This document shows positions 11,501 to 26,500 of a stretch of DNA of 64,000 nt, piece after piece; the first letter of the stretch is position 1; each line of letters begins with the position of its first letter. Below the pieces are notes generated by a model. It saw nothing but the letters and a program-made list of their open reading frames with translations, searched no databases and was not told the origin of the DNA. Made by a program: the position numbers and the translations under genes. Location of the stretch: NCBI GenBank assembly GCA_946811185.2, contig OX328096.1, positions 65,928,845-65,992,844 of the forward strand. Reading direction: 5' to 3'. This DNA comes from Hippopus hippopus. Its lineage: Eukaryota; Mollusca; Bivalvia; Cardiida; Cardiidae.

Positions 11501-14500
11501 ATTTTAAGACAATATGCCACCCAATATAATACCACCCCTTTGTTTTCAATCTTTCAATTAATCTCCCTTTAATTATTATTTACTTGTCAAAAAACGAAGG
11601 GAAACCAATTAAGCTGTCTTCCTTTTAGGACAAGGTCTGTTGCACATGTTGCCAACAGTTTTTACGCAAAAAGTGGAGCAAGGGTTTATGCGGTAAATAT
11701 CCTTTGATATCGGTATGCCATGCCACAAGCGTATGGTACTGACCTACTTGTAAAGTTACACGCATGTGTCATATAAGTCTGACTATTTGTGACCATCTTT
11801 GATAATTAGTGATTGAAATTTGGATGATGTAAGTCAGGTTAATTATTTCTTTTTCTATTACTCTTACAGAATAGTATACAGAGGCAAATGCTCATGTTTT
11901 TATTCTTTTTATTCTCCTCCTCGGGTTTTTCTTTTGAACTGAAAAAAAAAAAATGGTAACCTGTTATTTGTGTTTGTATAGATCTTCAAATGTCAAGTTA
12001 AACATCGGGACATCATTTTACCCTGCTAAATACATAAATATATCGCTTGGTAATTTTAAAGCTTGTAATTCTGGTTAAATTATTTAGGAACATATTGCGG
12101 ACTAAATAATGAAAAAATCTGTGTAAGGGAAGTTTGAACTTAGAAAAAACTTATTTTTGTTCATGTAAAAGATGAATTGTATTAGTAGACCAATGACTTT
12201 AGGACAGGCTTAGGGAGTATGAGTTAATCAAATGTAAAGAATTGTAAGACGGCGTTTTTCAACTGACTTCTATATAAACCAGCCTCTATTTCAATTTTAA
12301 CACTCTATAACTTTGAAAAACCTAATCCAAAAGATGTAAGTGCCTTTTCTTAAATTATTCACATGCTTATTTTATCTAGAATAATTATTTTATGGTAGAA
12401 ACATTTCACGGCAACTTGCACATATCTCCAAGCTAAGCCCTTGTGTCTAGGTTGTTTGTATAGATATCTTGATTCGCAGACCACATGACAATGGTGGGAG
12501 GAGCGATCTATCGTCTGTCCTTTGGTTAATTGCTACGTTTGCTACAGTGCCTCAGCAAAATGGTCAGCTACAGGACAAATAAACATAGGTCTCTTCTAAT
12601 AGATATTTGTTAACTCTTTACCACACAACAAAAATACAGACTTGTCCAAATAAAAGCATTTGTAGATGACAATTTTAATTTAATTCAAGTGTTGAAATTT
12701 GTCTTTGATAGGGTAGAAAACATTGTGGGAAAAGGAGAAAATGTTGATTACCAGCATTTTCTCCCTACCCACAATGTTTTCAAAAGTCTCCCCTGTCAGG
12801 GTCGTTAAAACTCAGGATTGTTTGGTAAAGAGTTGAACAGTTCTACTCAAGTCGTGTAACCGATGGATATTTCTCTTACTTACAGGTCCACTGAGTATTG
12901 GGAACACAGTCTATCCATTCAAGATACACTTACCTGTAGAAATTCCAGGTTCTCTTATTTTTTGTTTCCTATATATGCTATACATTTTGGACATTGACCA
13001 ATAGCATGATGCAGAGAAAAAGATTTTGACTTGTAGGAGCAGTGATCAGAAAGAATGTGGGCGAGTGTTTATATCGGAATTGTGTTATAAAACTAACTTG
13101 GAATGTTTACGATTTTCTAAAGTAATCTCCTTTGTATTCTATGCACTTATTTATTCTTGATTCCAATGAGCAAAACATGTGTGTGAGCCTGTCACATGAT
13201 ATTAGTGTGAATGACCCTGTCATACAGTGAGTTAGCACATCTCTGCTCTCATATTGCATGCCAAGAAGAGAATCTTTCAAAACAGGAAACAGCCAGAAGT
13301 CACAAGGGACCAGGTCTTTACAGAAGGGAGGGTTGGATAGTGTTTTTACCTTTAGTTATTTCAAAGTTTCCTAAAGAAGTTTGGCCTTGTGAGCTGAAGC
13401 CGTATCTTGGTGTAAAGTGATGCCTTTGCGTAGAAGGCCTGGCTGTTTTTAGCTCACTTGTGATTGTGCTGTGTCTGTCGTTCATCTTGCTTGTCCGTCA
13501 TCAGTTTTCCATCATCAACTTTTACATGTACTCACTTGATGCTACAGTTTCAGTCAGATGCTCATGAAACTTGATCTCTGACGACTTTGAAAATGGGTCA
13601 CATCAGTTCAAAAACTAGGTCACCAGGTCAAATCTTTGAAAAACCTTGTTTACACTCTAGAGACAACATTATCAATCCAATACTCATGAAAAATGGTCAG
13701 AATCTTTGTGTAGAAGGTATCTTGAAAAGGTGTGAAAATGGGTCATGTCAAGTTAAAAAGGAGGTCACCATGTCAGATCTTTGAAAAAATCTTGGGTACA
13801 GATTTTCAATGTAATACTCATTAAATTTTGTCAAAATGTTTGTATTGATTGTATCTCTGGCGAGTTTGAAAAAAGATCACATCAGGTCAAGAACTAGGTC
13901 GCCAAGTCAAATTTTTGCAAAACTTTGTCACACTGTAGGGGCCACAATGTCAGTCCAATACACAAAAAGTTGGTCAGAATGTTTGTCTTCATGATATCCA
14001 CTTTGAGTTGAAAAATGGGTCATTTTGGGTAAAAAAAACTAGGTCATCAGGTCAAATGTTTGAGAAACCTTGTGTGCACTCTACAGGCCACATCTTTAGT
14101 CCAGTAGCGATGAAATGTAGTCAGAATGTTTGTCTTGATGATATTTCGTTGGAGTATGAAAATGTGTCACATCGGATCAAGTAGTAGGTCACCAAGTTAA
14201 ATCTTTCAATAAAACCCTGTGAATGCTGTGGAGAACACATTTTCAGTCCAATCATCATGAATTTAGTCACAATATTTTTCTTGATGTTCTTTAGGGTATA
14301 TTACAGAATTGGTCATGTTGGGTCAAAAAGTATATCACAAGGACAAATCCTGGAAAAAGTTTGTGTGCACTCTAAAGGCCACATTTTTAATCCAGTACTC
14401 ATAAAAATTGGTCAGAATGTTAGTCTTGATGATATCTTTGACAGATTTGAAAATGGGTCACATGAGGTCAAAAAGTAGGTTACTGAGACAAATCTTAGAA

Positions 14501-17500
14501 AAACCTTGTGTACACCCATGACGCCACATTTTCAGTCCAAAACTCATAAAAGTTGTCAGAATATTTGCTTGACGATACCTTAGATGAGTTCTAAATTTAA
14601 GTGCATCCATTATAGTAGTAGGTCACTGGGATAAACCCTCTAGAGACCACTTTTTCACTTTGATGCTAATCAAACTTGATAGGAATGTTTACCTTTTGTT
14701 TTTACTGTAGGGACATTCAAAGCCAAAGGTGAAAATGATGATGTACGATGGAGGGCAGTTGTGGAGTATGTTTTGGAAGTGCAAGTCATTGATGCTAGTC
14801 AAATGAATGTAAGTTAGATATTGCAACTAAGTTATTCATTATCTCCTTAAATATCTTGCAGCAGGTTACTGAAACCCTTGTAATTTTTCATAAACATTTA
14901 CACTTTACCAAACGACAAGATTTTAGATTAGTCTAAATACAAAACGTTCGCAGACGACAAAATAAACATGACTCAAAAATTGAAATTTGTTTCGGAAAGG
15001 GTAGAAAACATTGTGGGAAAAGGAGAAAGTGCTGGTGACCAGCATTTTCTCCTTTTCTCACAATGTTTTCAAAAGGTTTTTAGCTCATCTGAACATGAAG
15101 TGATCAAGGTGAGCTTTTGTGATCGTGCTGTGTCCATCGTGCATCGTCCATCATCTGTCATCTATCGTACGTCGTCAACTTTTACCTTGTGTACACTCTA
15201 GAGGCCACATTTTCAGTCTGATACTCATGAAACTTTGGCAGAATGTTTGTCTTAATGATATCTAGCATGAATTTGAAAATGGGTCATGCCAGGTCAAAAA
15301 CTAGGTCACTAGGTCAAATCTTAGAAAAACCTTGTTTATGCTGTAGAGGCCTTATGTTCAGTGCAATACTCTGGAAAGTTGGTCAGAATGTTTGTCTTGA
15401 TGATACCTCCCAATAAATTTCATAATGGGCCATGTCCGGTCAAAAACTAGGTCACTAGGTCAAATCTTAGAAAAACCTTGTGTACGCTCTAGAGGCCACA
15501 TTTTCAGTGCAATACTCTTGAAAGTTGGTCAGAATGTTTGTCTTGATGATATCTCCGACGAGTCCAATAATGGGTCATGTCGGGTCAAAAACTAGGTCAC
15601 CTGATCAGATCTTAGAAAAACCTTATGTACTCTCTAGAGGCCATATTTTCAGTCCAATACTCTTGAAAGTTGGTCAGAATGTTTGTCTTGATGATTTCTC
15701 GGACAACTTTGAAAATGGGTCATGTCCTTTCAAAAACTAGGTCACTTGGTCAAATCTTACAAAATCCTTGTTTATCCTCTAGAGACCCTATTTTCAGTCA
15801 AATACACATGAAAGTTTGTCATATTTTTGTCTTGATGTTATCTTAGATGAGTTTGAAAATGGGTCATGTTGGGTCAAAAAGCTAACAGTTTATGATTAGA
15901 ATCAGTGTCAAAGGCTTAAAGGTGTGCATATGGTATAGTATAAGATTTGGCATTTGTCAATGTTGTTAACATTTTCAAACAAGTTTATCTCTTAGGCTAC
16001 TTTGCCAATTTCAATCACATGCCATGTGTAGCATGATTGGGCAAGGGGAAAGACTTTGTAAGGTTTTGGGACATGTCTGACCAAAACATAATTGAAGGTC
16101 TTGATGGGAAATTTAATTGACATGTGACTCTTTTGTCATTAAAAAAACGAAAAACACTTGTGACATTATATGACTTGAATAGATTTTATTCAGACCATCC
16201 TCAACCCTGCCCTAAAATAGGTTCATTCTGACCATGATCCCCACAGGGGTCACTATGCATCTACCTCAAAAGGTAGCAATGACATCAAATGCATGACATC
16301 AAACTGAATGTCTTGACGAGATCTGGAACATATTATGACTTAAGTAAATGGACTTAAGTAAATGGATCATGTTCACCCCCAGCCTGCACCCCACCCTGAA
16401 ATGGGGTCAAATGGAATAAACCTGGGTATATAGCCATGATTTACATGTGTATGAAATCAAAGGTCTTAATGAGAACTGAAACTCTTGGAGTGCTGAATTA
16501 TCAAAATGGACCTTTAGGACAAGCATCTGAAATATTGCCATATCAACGTTGTTTTGGCCTGAAATATGTAACAAAGTAGCAGACAGTGTAGGTCCCAAGA
16601 TTCTGTTCCATTTGATCTTGATCTACACTATCCAAAAAACAACCTAAATCAGTTCCAGTGCTTTATGAGTTGAGAAAATATGACTTCACTGGTGTTTTTA
16701 AATTGGTCATCCTGACCCTGACCCCCAGTGCTGGTACTGATAGTAAGCTGCATGGTCTCAGGTGAGTGATATGGGACCTCTGGCTCTCTGGTGCTGTCCT
16801 CAAAAATTTCACTTGTCCTGTTGGAATCATAGGAGGCAAAGTAGCTGTGTATTGATATGTAAAGTTCAATAGAGAAATTTTGTTTTGCTCTGAACCAAAC
16901 GATCCCATATATTAGCATTTTGGGAGAAGACTTTTAAAAGCTATCTTAAAGACACAGAAAATCTGTTTCTTTATTTCATTGGCTAAAATTGAATTTATTT
17001 GAACAACAAATTCAATTGAAGTTCAACTCATTATAGCCTCGAGTGTGCACATTCCATGATGATAAGGAAACAACATGATTGAATTAAGAGTTTAGACAAG
17101 AACATGAACTAGAAAATACTTACTTTCATTAAGAAATCTTTTTTGACCATTTTCATGTAACAATTATAGCTTAGATATTTATTTTAATGATATGGTGCAT
17201 AAAGAATTATACATGCTGTTGGCCTCTTTGAACAAACATGGCATGACTCAATTTCTGTAACCCCGTGGTAATAACAGCAGAAAGTAATAGGCCAATGCAG
17301 TTTTTGAGAAGGCATGCTATTTAGAAATGAGAAGAATGGTATTGATTTTTATTAACCTAGACAATGAATTATCTTTACATGTTTTTTTCTCACATTTGGC
17401 TAAAATTAAGGTGCAATAAAACATTCAAATAATGGTAAGGGTTACAAGCTGAAATATCATGTGACTTGATCAAACTATGTGTGTTACAAGATGTTAACAA

Positions 17501-20500
17501 AAATCGCCGGTCATGGACACTCACAGAATAACAACACTCGACTATATGTTTCCTAGTCTTAAATTGCATTTAGATTGTATATATAGTTCCAGCTTATTCT
17601 GCTAGAGTACAAGCTAGCCTTGTTTGTGTAGTAGGGGGGTTCTTCTTGTGTAGTAGGGGCCATCTTCAACAATATTTCAATTCTGTGGTGGAAGCCAGTT
17701 TACCTCTTTCATCTTTTCCTTATCAGCACTTATACAAGTCTCTTTCAAAGACGCTGACTGCTTTGTACTTGAATAAAGTATAGAAAAATCATAGAAATGA
17801 TCAGACAAATGAATTTCTTTGCAATGGGTTCCATTAAACTTTAAAAAGTGTAATTGTCTCTAGACTTGTAAACTTAATATCAAATGCCTGCGTCCTAACT
17901 TTATAGTTGCTGTGGTTTAGCAGCAGGATGTGTCAGTTATTTCTGTTTTCAGATATCGACTGTTATAACCATAAAACAGTCATTACCAAGAGGTATTGTT
18001 CATGGTGATTGTCCTAAAGCTGTATCAGCAGAATTTACACAAACAAAGTTTTTACTGTTTACTGAGCGCATTGGTACAGTTGCCAGGTAAACAGAATGAG
18101 TGAATTTTTGTTAGTCATTTTAAGTACCCAAAGATTATAAAACTTTTAGGCTTGTCTCTGGCTCTTTCCTTTGGAGCCACTGACCACTGAGAAATTGAAA
18201 ATTTGACAATACTTGTGGTAAAAAATTTATTGTACCAAGTTGTATAATCTTTGGACCTGAATTGCCTCTGAACAATGCTGTTTAAAAAGTTGTATTTAAA
18301 TCCAATTATAGTTGATTCTGAATTAGATATAGATAAAGGACTCAAATTGGAAATTGTTTTCTGCATGAAAATACTTTATTTGTCCTTTTGACATGGGATC
18401 CTGCAAGGTTCGGTGGTTTAGGTGTAAGATTAGTACTCTAGAGGTCCAGGGTGTAATCCTCATGCAAGACTGACTTTCTGTAGGAGTGTCCCGGGACAAG
18501 GCTTTTGATGGCCCCATCCTAGCATTGGTGGAACCCAGGACATACATTGACAAGTGCCATGTGGTCATGATATGATTGAAATGGTGTTGAAAGCAGCGTA
18601 AAACTCAATCTAATCAATCTGTCAACATAGGTTTCTTGTAAAAATTGTGTTGATAAGAAGTTGAATTTTTTTTTGAAAAATCTTTCTTTAGGAAACAATC
18701 TAAAGGCATTGATGTATGCAAATTTTGAAGAATCTGATGTTTTAGAGGAAAATGATATGTTTCTTAGCCCAACCGTTCAGATTAGACATGGAAACCACTG
18801 TGCAGAAAAAGTCATGCCTTGCCCCAGTGTTTGGTTTTGTCAAAATGTTATTTTATCATGTATAGATTAGATGAATTAACCAGGTTTGTTGCCAAAAATC
18901 TGGAGTTGATTAAATTCATCTTTACTGATGATCCGAAATGGTCAGCATTTTTCAGTGGCTGTCTTATCTACATTGAGTTGCAAAGTCATGTGTCAAGATT
19001 CTGTCTTTGTTTTTCCATCTGGTACATAGAAATTGACATACGCTGGCTTTTGAAATAACATGTTTTTGAATAAGAAGGAAAAACGCTATTAGTAGGCCTT
19101 GTGCAAGCTTATTTACATTTGTCCTTGAGGCCTACACATGTATGGGTAGGAGTGTATGTCAAGGATGAAATACACACCCACAGAAGCTTAATTTATAAAT
19201 GCTTCATTTTAAATCAAGAAAAGCAATCAAAGCTTTTGGAAGAATCATTATCATTGAGAGTTTATTTGGCAATGTAATGTAGATCAACATGGATAGAAAT
19301 ACACTGCTTTTGACGTACAATGTAACGTAATGCTTCTATTAAGTTCTGTGATGCTTATCAGTTATGGTTTAGTAAGAAACACAAGAGTTACAGCTAAAAT
19401 GACACATCTCTTTGCAGCTCAATCAAACATGTCTTGTTCATTAGATTTGCTTACTTTTACCAAGTAATCTTTGAATGCACTCTGACTGACTTTCAGGTCT
19501 ACACAAATGTGATATTATTGCAACCCATTTATTTGTGGCCTCAGTGCAACTGTCAGTCTTTGCCTGCTGCTGTCCATATTGCTATACCCACCAGATTTCT
19601 TCTGTTTTTCAAACGATATGTCCATATAACATGCAGGTGAGAGCATGCTTTACCATCAGTGTACACAAATACTTTTAATATCCCCTACCATATGCTATAT
19701 AAATTTTGTAAAAGACTGTGTAAGCGTTTCACTTACATTTGAGCCATGCCATGGCAAAAGGGAGTTTATTGCATCTCTGTGATGCATCATACCAAGCAAG
19801 TTATCCCACAATTATGGATCCATAAAATCCATTTTGCATAACAATCAAGTGGATCTAGAGGTAGAATGGTCCTTTATCATGCAGAAAATTTACAAATAGC
19901 AAAAAAATTTGACCCATGTCATCCTGCATGGACTGTGCAGCCTATCTTGGGTTGATACTTTATGCAGATGCATTCAGAGAGCATTACTCATTTGTGTAGG
20001 TACTTAATGCCTGATAAATAAGACTTGTGTATTTTTGGTAAACTATGTATATATAGATCAACCCTTGACTCTTCATAATGACAAAATTATGGACTTGTCC
20101 AAATCTGAATTGATTACAGACGACATATTTAATGTGGCTCATATGGTACAGTCCGGCCGGGTAGCTCAGTGGTTAGTGTATCTGACTCATTACCTGGAGG
20201 TTGCGGGTTCGATACCAGGTTGCGGCGAACTTTCTTTCCTGTGATTTTTCACCTCGCACCTCTGATGCATGTGAGAAAAGTAGTCAGTGGCTTTGTAAAG
20301 AAAGTTGTCTCAGTACTGGTGTTAGAAAGCCAGGAAACGCATGGGTATGTCACTGACTGCCATGATATGACATAAGCTATTAAAATGGCGTTAAACTCCA
20401 ATACAATCCAATACAAAAATTATACGGTGAAAATTGTCTAAAATTGAATGAGTAAAAACTGCTGGTTACCATTATTTTCTCCTTTTTCCTCAATGTTTTC

Positions 20501-23500
20501 AAAAGCCTTCTTCCTCAGGGTCATAAAAATTTGGGATTATGTAGTAAAGAGTTAAAGAGCTACCTAAACAAAAAAGGCTTTCTTAATCAGGAATAATGAA
20601 GCATTTGTGATCAAAGGTGCTCTTTTGTCAAAATGTTTCACAAAATAGCGGAGAGTGTAAATACATGAACAAGATCAGATTGTACATAATGTGCAGTCTG
20701 ATTGTGATCTACACTGTCCACAGAGGCCATCTGATCTTTATTTACATTGTCTATAAAACTTAAGTTGTGCTTAGGACTGAAAGGGCTACCCTTTTCATTT
20801 GATGCCCAGTTAAGTTTTAGGTACTTAACATTCTGTGCCTAATATTAACGAGTTTTTCTGTCTTAAATATATTATGTTGGAACTAACCTTTCTCATGCAC
20901 TGCTTAAATTAACAATAGCTGCCAAAGATAACAAAGTGCATTTGAATTTTAATCATACCATTTAAAAGAATGGAAATAGTTGTGAAGATGACAATCTGTT
21001 ATTGTACAGTCTGTCCCAGTGTTAGACACTAGCAGAGAAATTAATTTCAAAACTAGCTTAAAACCTGCCAGGTCACTCTATCTTTTGTTTACTTTGTGCC
21101 TGATTTTAGAATTTATTTTTCTGGCAGCGACTAACACTTGGATGGACCACACAAAAACAGATTGTAATCTTCACAATATTTTCCATACTTTCAAATGGTA
21201 TGTTTTAAATTTAAATGCATTTTAACATCTGCATTGATTTTCTTTTGGCCGCTTATGGGCTTTAATAAGTGTTAATTATGTTTTTCTATGGGCTAGAGAT
21301 GATGTATAGGCATTTCTGTAACTTTTTACTGAACAGTCTCTGAGTTTAAATGACCCTGATAAAAGAGCTTTTGAAAACATTGTGATGAAAGAAGAAAATA
21401 GCTATATCCAGCATATTCTCTTTTCCCCAAAGCATTTTCTGCCCGTTCCAAGCTATATCCTACCATATGAGCCAATTTAATTTGTTGCTTGTCAATTCTT
21501 TGAATTTTTCGTATCATTCTAGGTCAGAACATCTGGGCCAAATATTTGATTGGCTGAAACCTCTGATATTCATTTTTAGACTAGCGAAGCTAGTCTATAG
21601 GCATCCAGACTGAGCCAGACTCAATGTAAACAAAAAACCCCACAGTTGCCAAATACTGCCTCACAGAAAAATAACTCCTTACTGTTAGGAATCTTAATTC
21701 TGTCATATATGACAATTGCGACAAAAAGCACAAACCCTCTACCATGCCGATTTGAACATGTCTACTTTAAAAGTAATAGACTGTACAAGATGTCATTGAT
21801 AAGGTGCATGATGTTTGCTTATATGTAAATTAAGTGACCTATGCAAATCAGGCTCATATCACTGATTCCTTAAAAGTATGAATAGATCTAAAAATAGATA
21901 CCCCCCCCCCCCGGTAACTTGTAGCAAATCCCAGCTACACAAACCCTCACTGGACAGTGAACCCTTCTCATTCCTTCAGTCATTCATTATTTAGATTATT
22001 GTGAACGTGAAACTGATATGTTATTTTACGTCTTGTATATTAACCCTTTAACACACAATCCCAGGTTTTCACGAAAGTGGGGAAGAAGCCCTTTGAAAAC
22101 AATACAGGAAAAGGAGAAAATACTGGTTACCAGCATTTTCTCCTTTTCTCATATTGTTTTCAGCCCCTTTAGAATATGCATTCATCAACTGAGCCACATT
22201 TAACTTTATGGTCTGGAACAGCTTTTAATATGGAGGGGTGTAAAATTGTTCGTTTTGTAAAGAGTTAAATAGTTAACTATTGCATCTTGTGCTTTTGATT
22301 AACTATATTATCCAGTTTAATCCTTAACCTGCTAAAAAAAAAAGTTAAATCAAAACTTTTGGGCTGATGTTAAAAACCTGAATATTGCTATTTCAAAGTT
22401 ATATTTTTGAGAAAAATATCCCCTTATCGGATAGTATAGATCCAAGATCAGACTGTACAGTCTGTGCAGATTTTTTTATTTTTTGATGCTGTGTCATTGG
22501 AAAAGGGGGCTTGATGTATATTTCCATTATATACTGATATCTCTAACTATTGGACAAAATTTTATGAAACTTCATATTCGTCTTGTTTATCATAAGCCAC
22601 AGACAATCATTTGTTTTTATCTAATGAAATCCTATGCTATGGAAAAAGGGGGCTTAATGGATTTCATTATGGACCAATAACAAAAAGGCCATGTGTACAT
22701 GCAAAACACAATACCAGTACCTCTTATATTTTTCTATCTAAAGAGGTCTTTTTAGGCGGGAGATATCATTTCAACGAAATAACCTGTTTTAAATTAAAAG
22801 TTAACAAACTGAAGTTTTTCATAATATTTCTTGTTTTGGGAAGTAAATAGTCAAGAGCGTCGGGTAAAGTCAATGGATTGACCTGGATCTGAATTAGACC
22901 AGATTGGACTTAATAACCGGAATGAACCGATGGAACTGGAACAGACTCAGTAACTGAATTACACAATTTTTCTTCAATCTTGTGTAAACCAACTAAGTTT
23001 TATATTTACCATAGCCACTTATTTCAAATTCGCTAGTCTGTCAGTACTTTCAGTACTTTGATTAATGTATAAGAATAACAGTTGTTCAAGTAGCTTGTTT
23101 GGTAGAGTCATTAAGTCCTGGTTTTGAAGATTGTGGGTTCAAATCCTAGCAAAGTCATGTTATGTAAGCAGTTTTTTTCCCCAAACACATGTTAGGGTAA
23201 ACATTCACATCCTTATGTATTATCCTTAATATGGAATATCATCTTTCTTTCCCCCCCCCCCCCCCCACACACACACACACAAATACACATATTTGGGGAC
23301 AAATCTTTGTTTTACTCTGCTTTAAATTGTAGCAGGTGTTGTTTTCTTTACTTTGGTGTTGCGAGTTGTGCCCAAACTTGATCCTAACAGTACTTTGGGT
23401 CTGAAATGCAGACACAAGCAGTTTCAGAAATAAATTTATAAGCAAGACATACATGAAGCCTATCTGTCTTTTCACAAATACATGTATTAATATCGTAGTT

Positions 23501-26500
23501 GTTGCAATGTTTCTTGCTAGATTTAACCCATTTCTTTTTACATGTCTTTACTCAATGATAAAATTATAGACTGGTCCAAATTGAAAGTATTTGCAGACGA
23601 CAAATAAAGGGTGGCCCAAATGGCGAAATTTGTCCTTCATGGGGATGAACACATTTTGATAAAAGGTGAAAATGCTGCTTACCAGCATTATCTCCTTTTC
23701 CCACATTGTTTTCAAAAGCCTTCTTCCTGCAGGTTGTTTATTGAGGTTTATTGAGGTGCAAGTTGATTTGATTACAGTCCAAATCCAGTGTCCATTGTGA
23801 GAGTTACGGGAATATGACATGTTAAAACTTGAAAAAAATTTTTGGTTTCTGTGAACACTTTACCAGACTACAAAATTTTATACTCATCTACGTTTGAAAT
23901 CATTTGCAGCTGACATTAAATGTGGCTCAAATTATAAGATATGTCTGTGAGAGGGTAGAAAACATTGTGGGAAAAGAAGAAAATTCTCCTCTTCCAAAAA
24001 TGTCTTCAAAAGCCATCTCTGTCAGGTTCATTGAAATTGTAATCCTTTAGTTAAGGGTTAAATACGAGGGTCGTTCATTTAATTGTGTCACTAATAGGCC
24101 TCCATACCACATGACCGTATGTATCACACGGAAATAACGGTATTTTCACAAGCAAGTCGTTTTGAATACTGGCATGAAATTTTGTTTTGATAGGTTCATT
24201 TTTAGCTCACCTGAGCACAACATGCTCAAGGGGAGCTTTTAGGATCACGTTGTGTCTGTCGTCCGTCGTGCGGCGTCAACAATTCTTTAAACATCTTCTC
24301 CTCCTAAACCGCTGGGCCAATTTGGACCAGACTTGGCTGGAATGTTCCTTGCGAGGTCCTCTTTAAAAATTGTTCACAGAATTTGATATCATGGCAACCA
24401 AATGGAATTTTCTAAGAAATTCTTTAAAAATCTCCTCTGAAACCGCTGGTCAGATTTTGAAATAATTTCACAGAAATGTTCCTTGGGTGACCCTTTTCAA
24501 AAATTGTTCGCAAAATTTTGATCCGTCAAAAAAACATGGCTGTGGTGGTGGTGGGGGGGGGGGGGTCTTTGCGTCGTGAGGTGTCAACAATTCTTTAAGC
24601 ATCTCCTCCTAAACCGCTGGGCCAATTCGGACCAAACTTGACTGGAATGTTCCTTGGGATGTCCTCTTTAAATATTGTGCACAGAATTTGATTCCATCAA
24701 AAACTCTGGTTGCAATGGCAACCAAATGGAATTTCTAAGAAATTCTTCAAAAATCTTCTCTGAAACCGCTGGTCAGATTTTGAAATAACTTCACGGAAAT
24801 GTTCCTCTTGGGTGACCCTTTTCAAAAATTGTTCCCGAAATTTTGATCTGTCGAAAAGCATTGCGGGGGGGGGGGGGGGGGGGGGGGGGGGGCTCTTTGC
24901 ACTGTATGGACTTAAAGAAATTCTTTGAAATTCTTCTTCTCTTAAACCACTCGTCAGGTTTTGAAATTATTTCACGGAAATGTTCCTTGGGTGCCCCTTT
25001 TGAAAAATTGTTCATGAAACTTTGATCCGTCGAGAAACATGGCTGTGGTGGTGGGGGGTTATTTGCACTATATGGACATGTAGAAATTCTTAAAAATTCT
25101 TCTTCTCCGAAACCACTGGTCAGATTTTGAAATAATTTCACAGAAATGATCCTTATATTATGCCCCTTTTTTTAGCGCGGCTGTTTTTGAAGAAAATATT
25201 GAGGTATTGTCATAGCCCTGTTGTTGTCGTCTGCGTTGTTGTCGTTGTGCAAAAACTTCTACATTTTGTTGTATCTCAGCTTCAACTCAACACATGTACT
25301 TGAAACTTGGAATGATTGTTCACTAGTAAAAGAGCAACCCATACAACAGGGGCAGATAACTCTAAAATCATTTTGTCCAAATAATGCCCCTTTTTCAACT
25401 TAAAATTTTAACTTACTATCCAGCACCCAACAGCCAATCGTTGGCACCCGCATGCGGTGCTCTTGTTCGACTTAATATTTTTAGCCACTATCGGGCATCT
25501 GCTCTTGTTCAAGAAATGGTCCTTGGGTGACCTATCCCAAAATTTATTTGCAGAATTCTGATTCATCAAAAACATGGCTATGGTGATGATTGTAGGGATG
25601 ATGACAGATTTTGAAATGATTTTTACAGGTGACCTTTTCAAAATTGCTTGGCAAAATAATGATTTTGTTTCCAAAATTTCAATACTTCAAAAAATAATTG
25701 GCTATGGTCCTCTCAAAAATTCAGGTGAGCGATCCAGGGCCATCTTGGCTCTCTTGTTTCAAAAGTTATTGAAAGTTAAAGTAGGTGCAGTCATATACAC
25801 TGGCTGTATTACTGAATGTACAATGAACCCAAAAGCAAAGCTTGAAATTAGGGCATATGTTAAAAGTCGCGTTAGTCTAATTATTTCAGCTTCACATATA
25901 TTTAGTGAATTATGTCAGATACATGAGGCTTCTTCTGTATCAAAACGGTCGGTTTTCAGATGGTATAAAAAATTTAAAGATGGTTGAACTTACTTTAAAA
26001 GATGGCCCCCGTCCTGGTCAACCCAAAACTGCAGCTTCCAATGAAAATGTTGTTGCTGTGGCAGATTTAATTCAGCAGGATGCCAGGCTTACAGTGAAAG
26101 ATATAGCTAAGAGAGTTGGCATATCATCGGGGTCATTTCATAAGATTTTGACCAAGGAGTTAAAACTTTGTAAGATTTGCGCTTGATGGGTCCCCCACCT
26201 CTTGGCAGATGAACCAAAGGCTACTAGTGTAAAGATGGCCAAAATTCTTCTTAAAAAGTACAAAAATTGTGAGCCCCAGAGACGCGTTAATAATATAAAG
26301 TGGCTGCGCAAAGACCAGGCTAGGCCGATCGTAGCAAAAAAAATAAAAAGCGCAGGAAAAGTTTTATAGGCCATAATTTTTAATTCAGAGGGTCCAGTTG
26401 CTCACATTCCTGTACCAATTGGCCAAACAGTTACAGGCAAGTATTACAAGAACGATGTTCTTTCAAAAGTGAAGAAACACAATGAAAAACAGAGATCTAG

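Noticed and set aside
13440..15890. CRISPR-like array
   Set aside because: Units are long, diverged and directly abutting, with no constant repeat and unique spacer pattern; this is a eukaryotic tandem-core element.
16407..16918. Minus-strand ORFs of 63-89 aa
   Set aside because: Overlapping frames with no family features, in decayed repeat sequence within intron 5.
24791..25141. 116-aa proline-rich ORF
   Set aside because: It is the translation of poly-C (the complement of poly-G runs) and repeated core units of a Helitron-like element.
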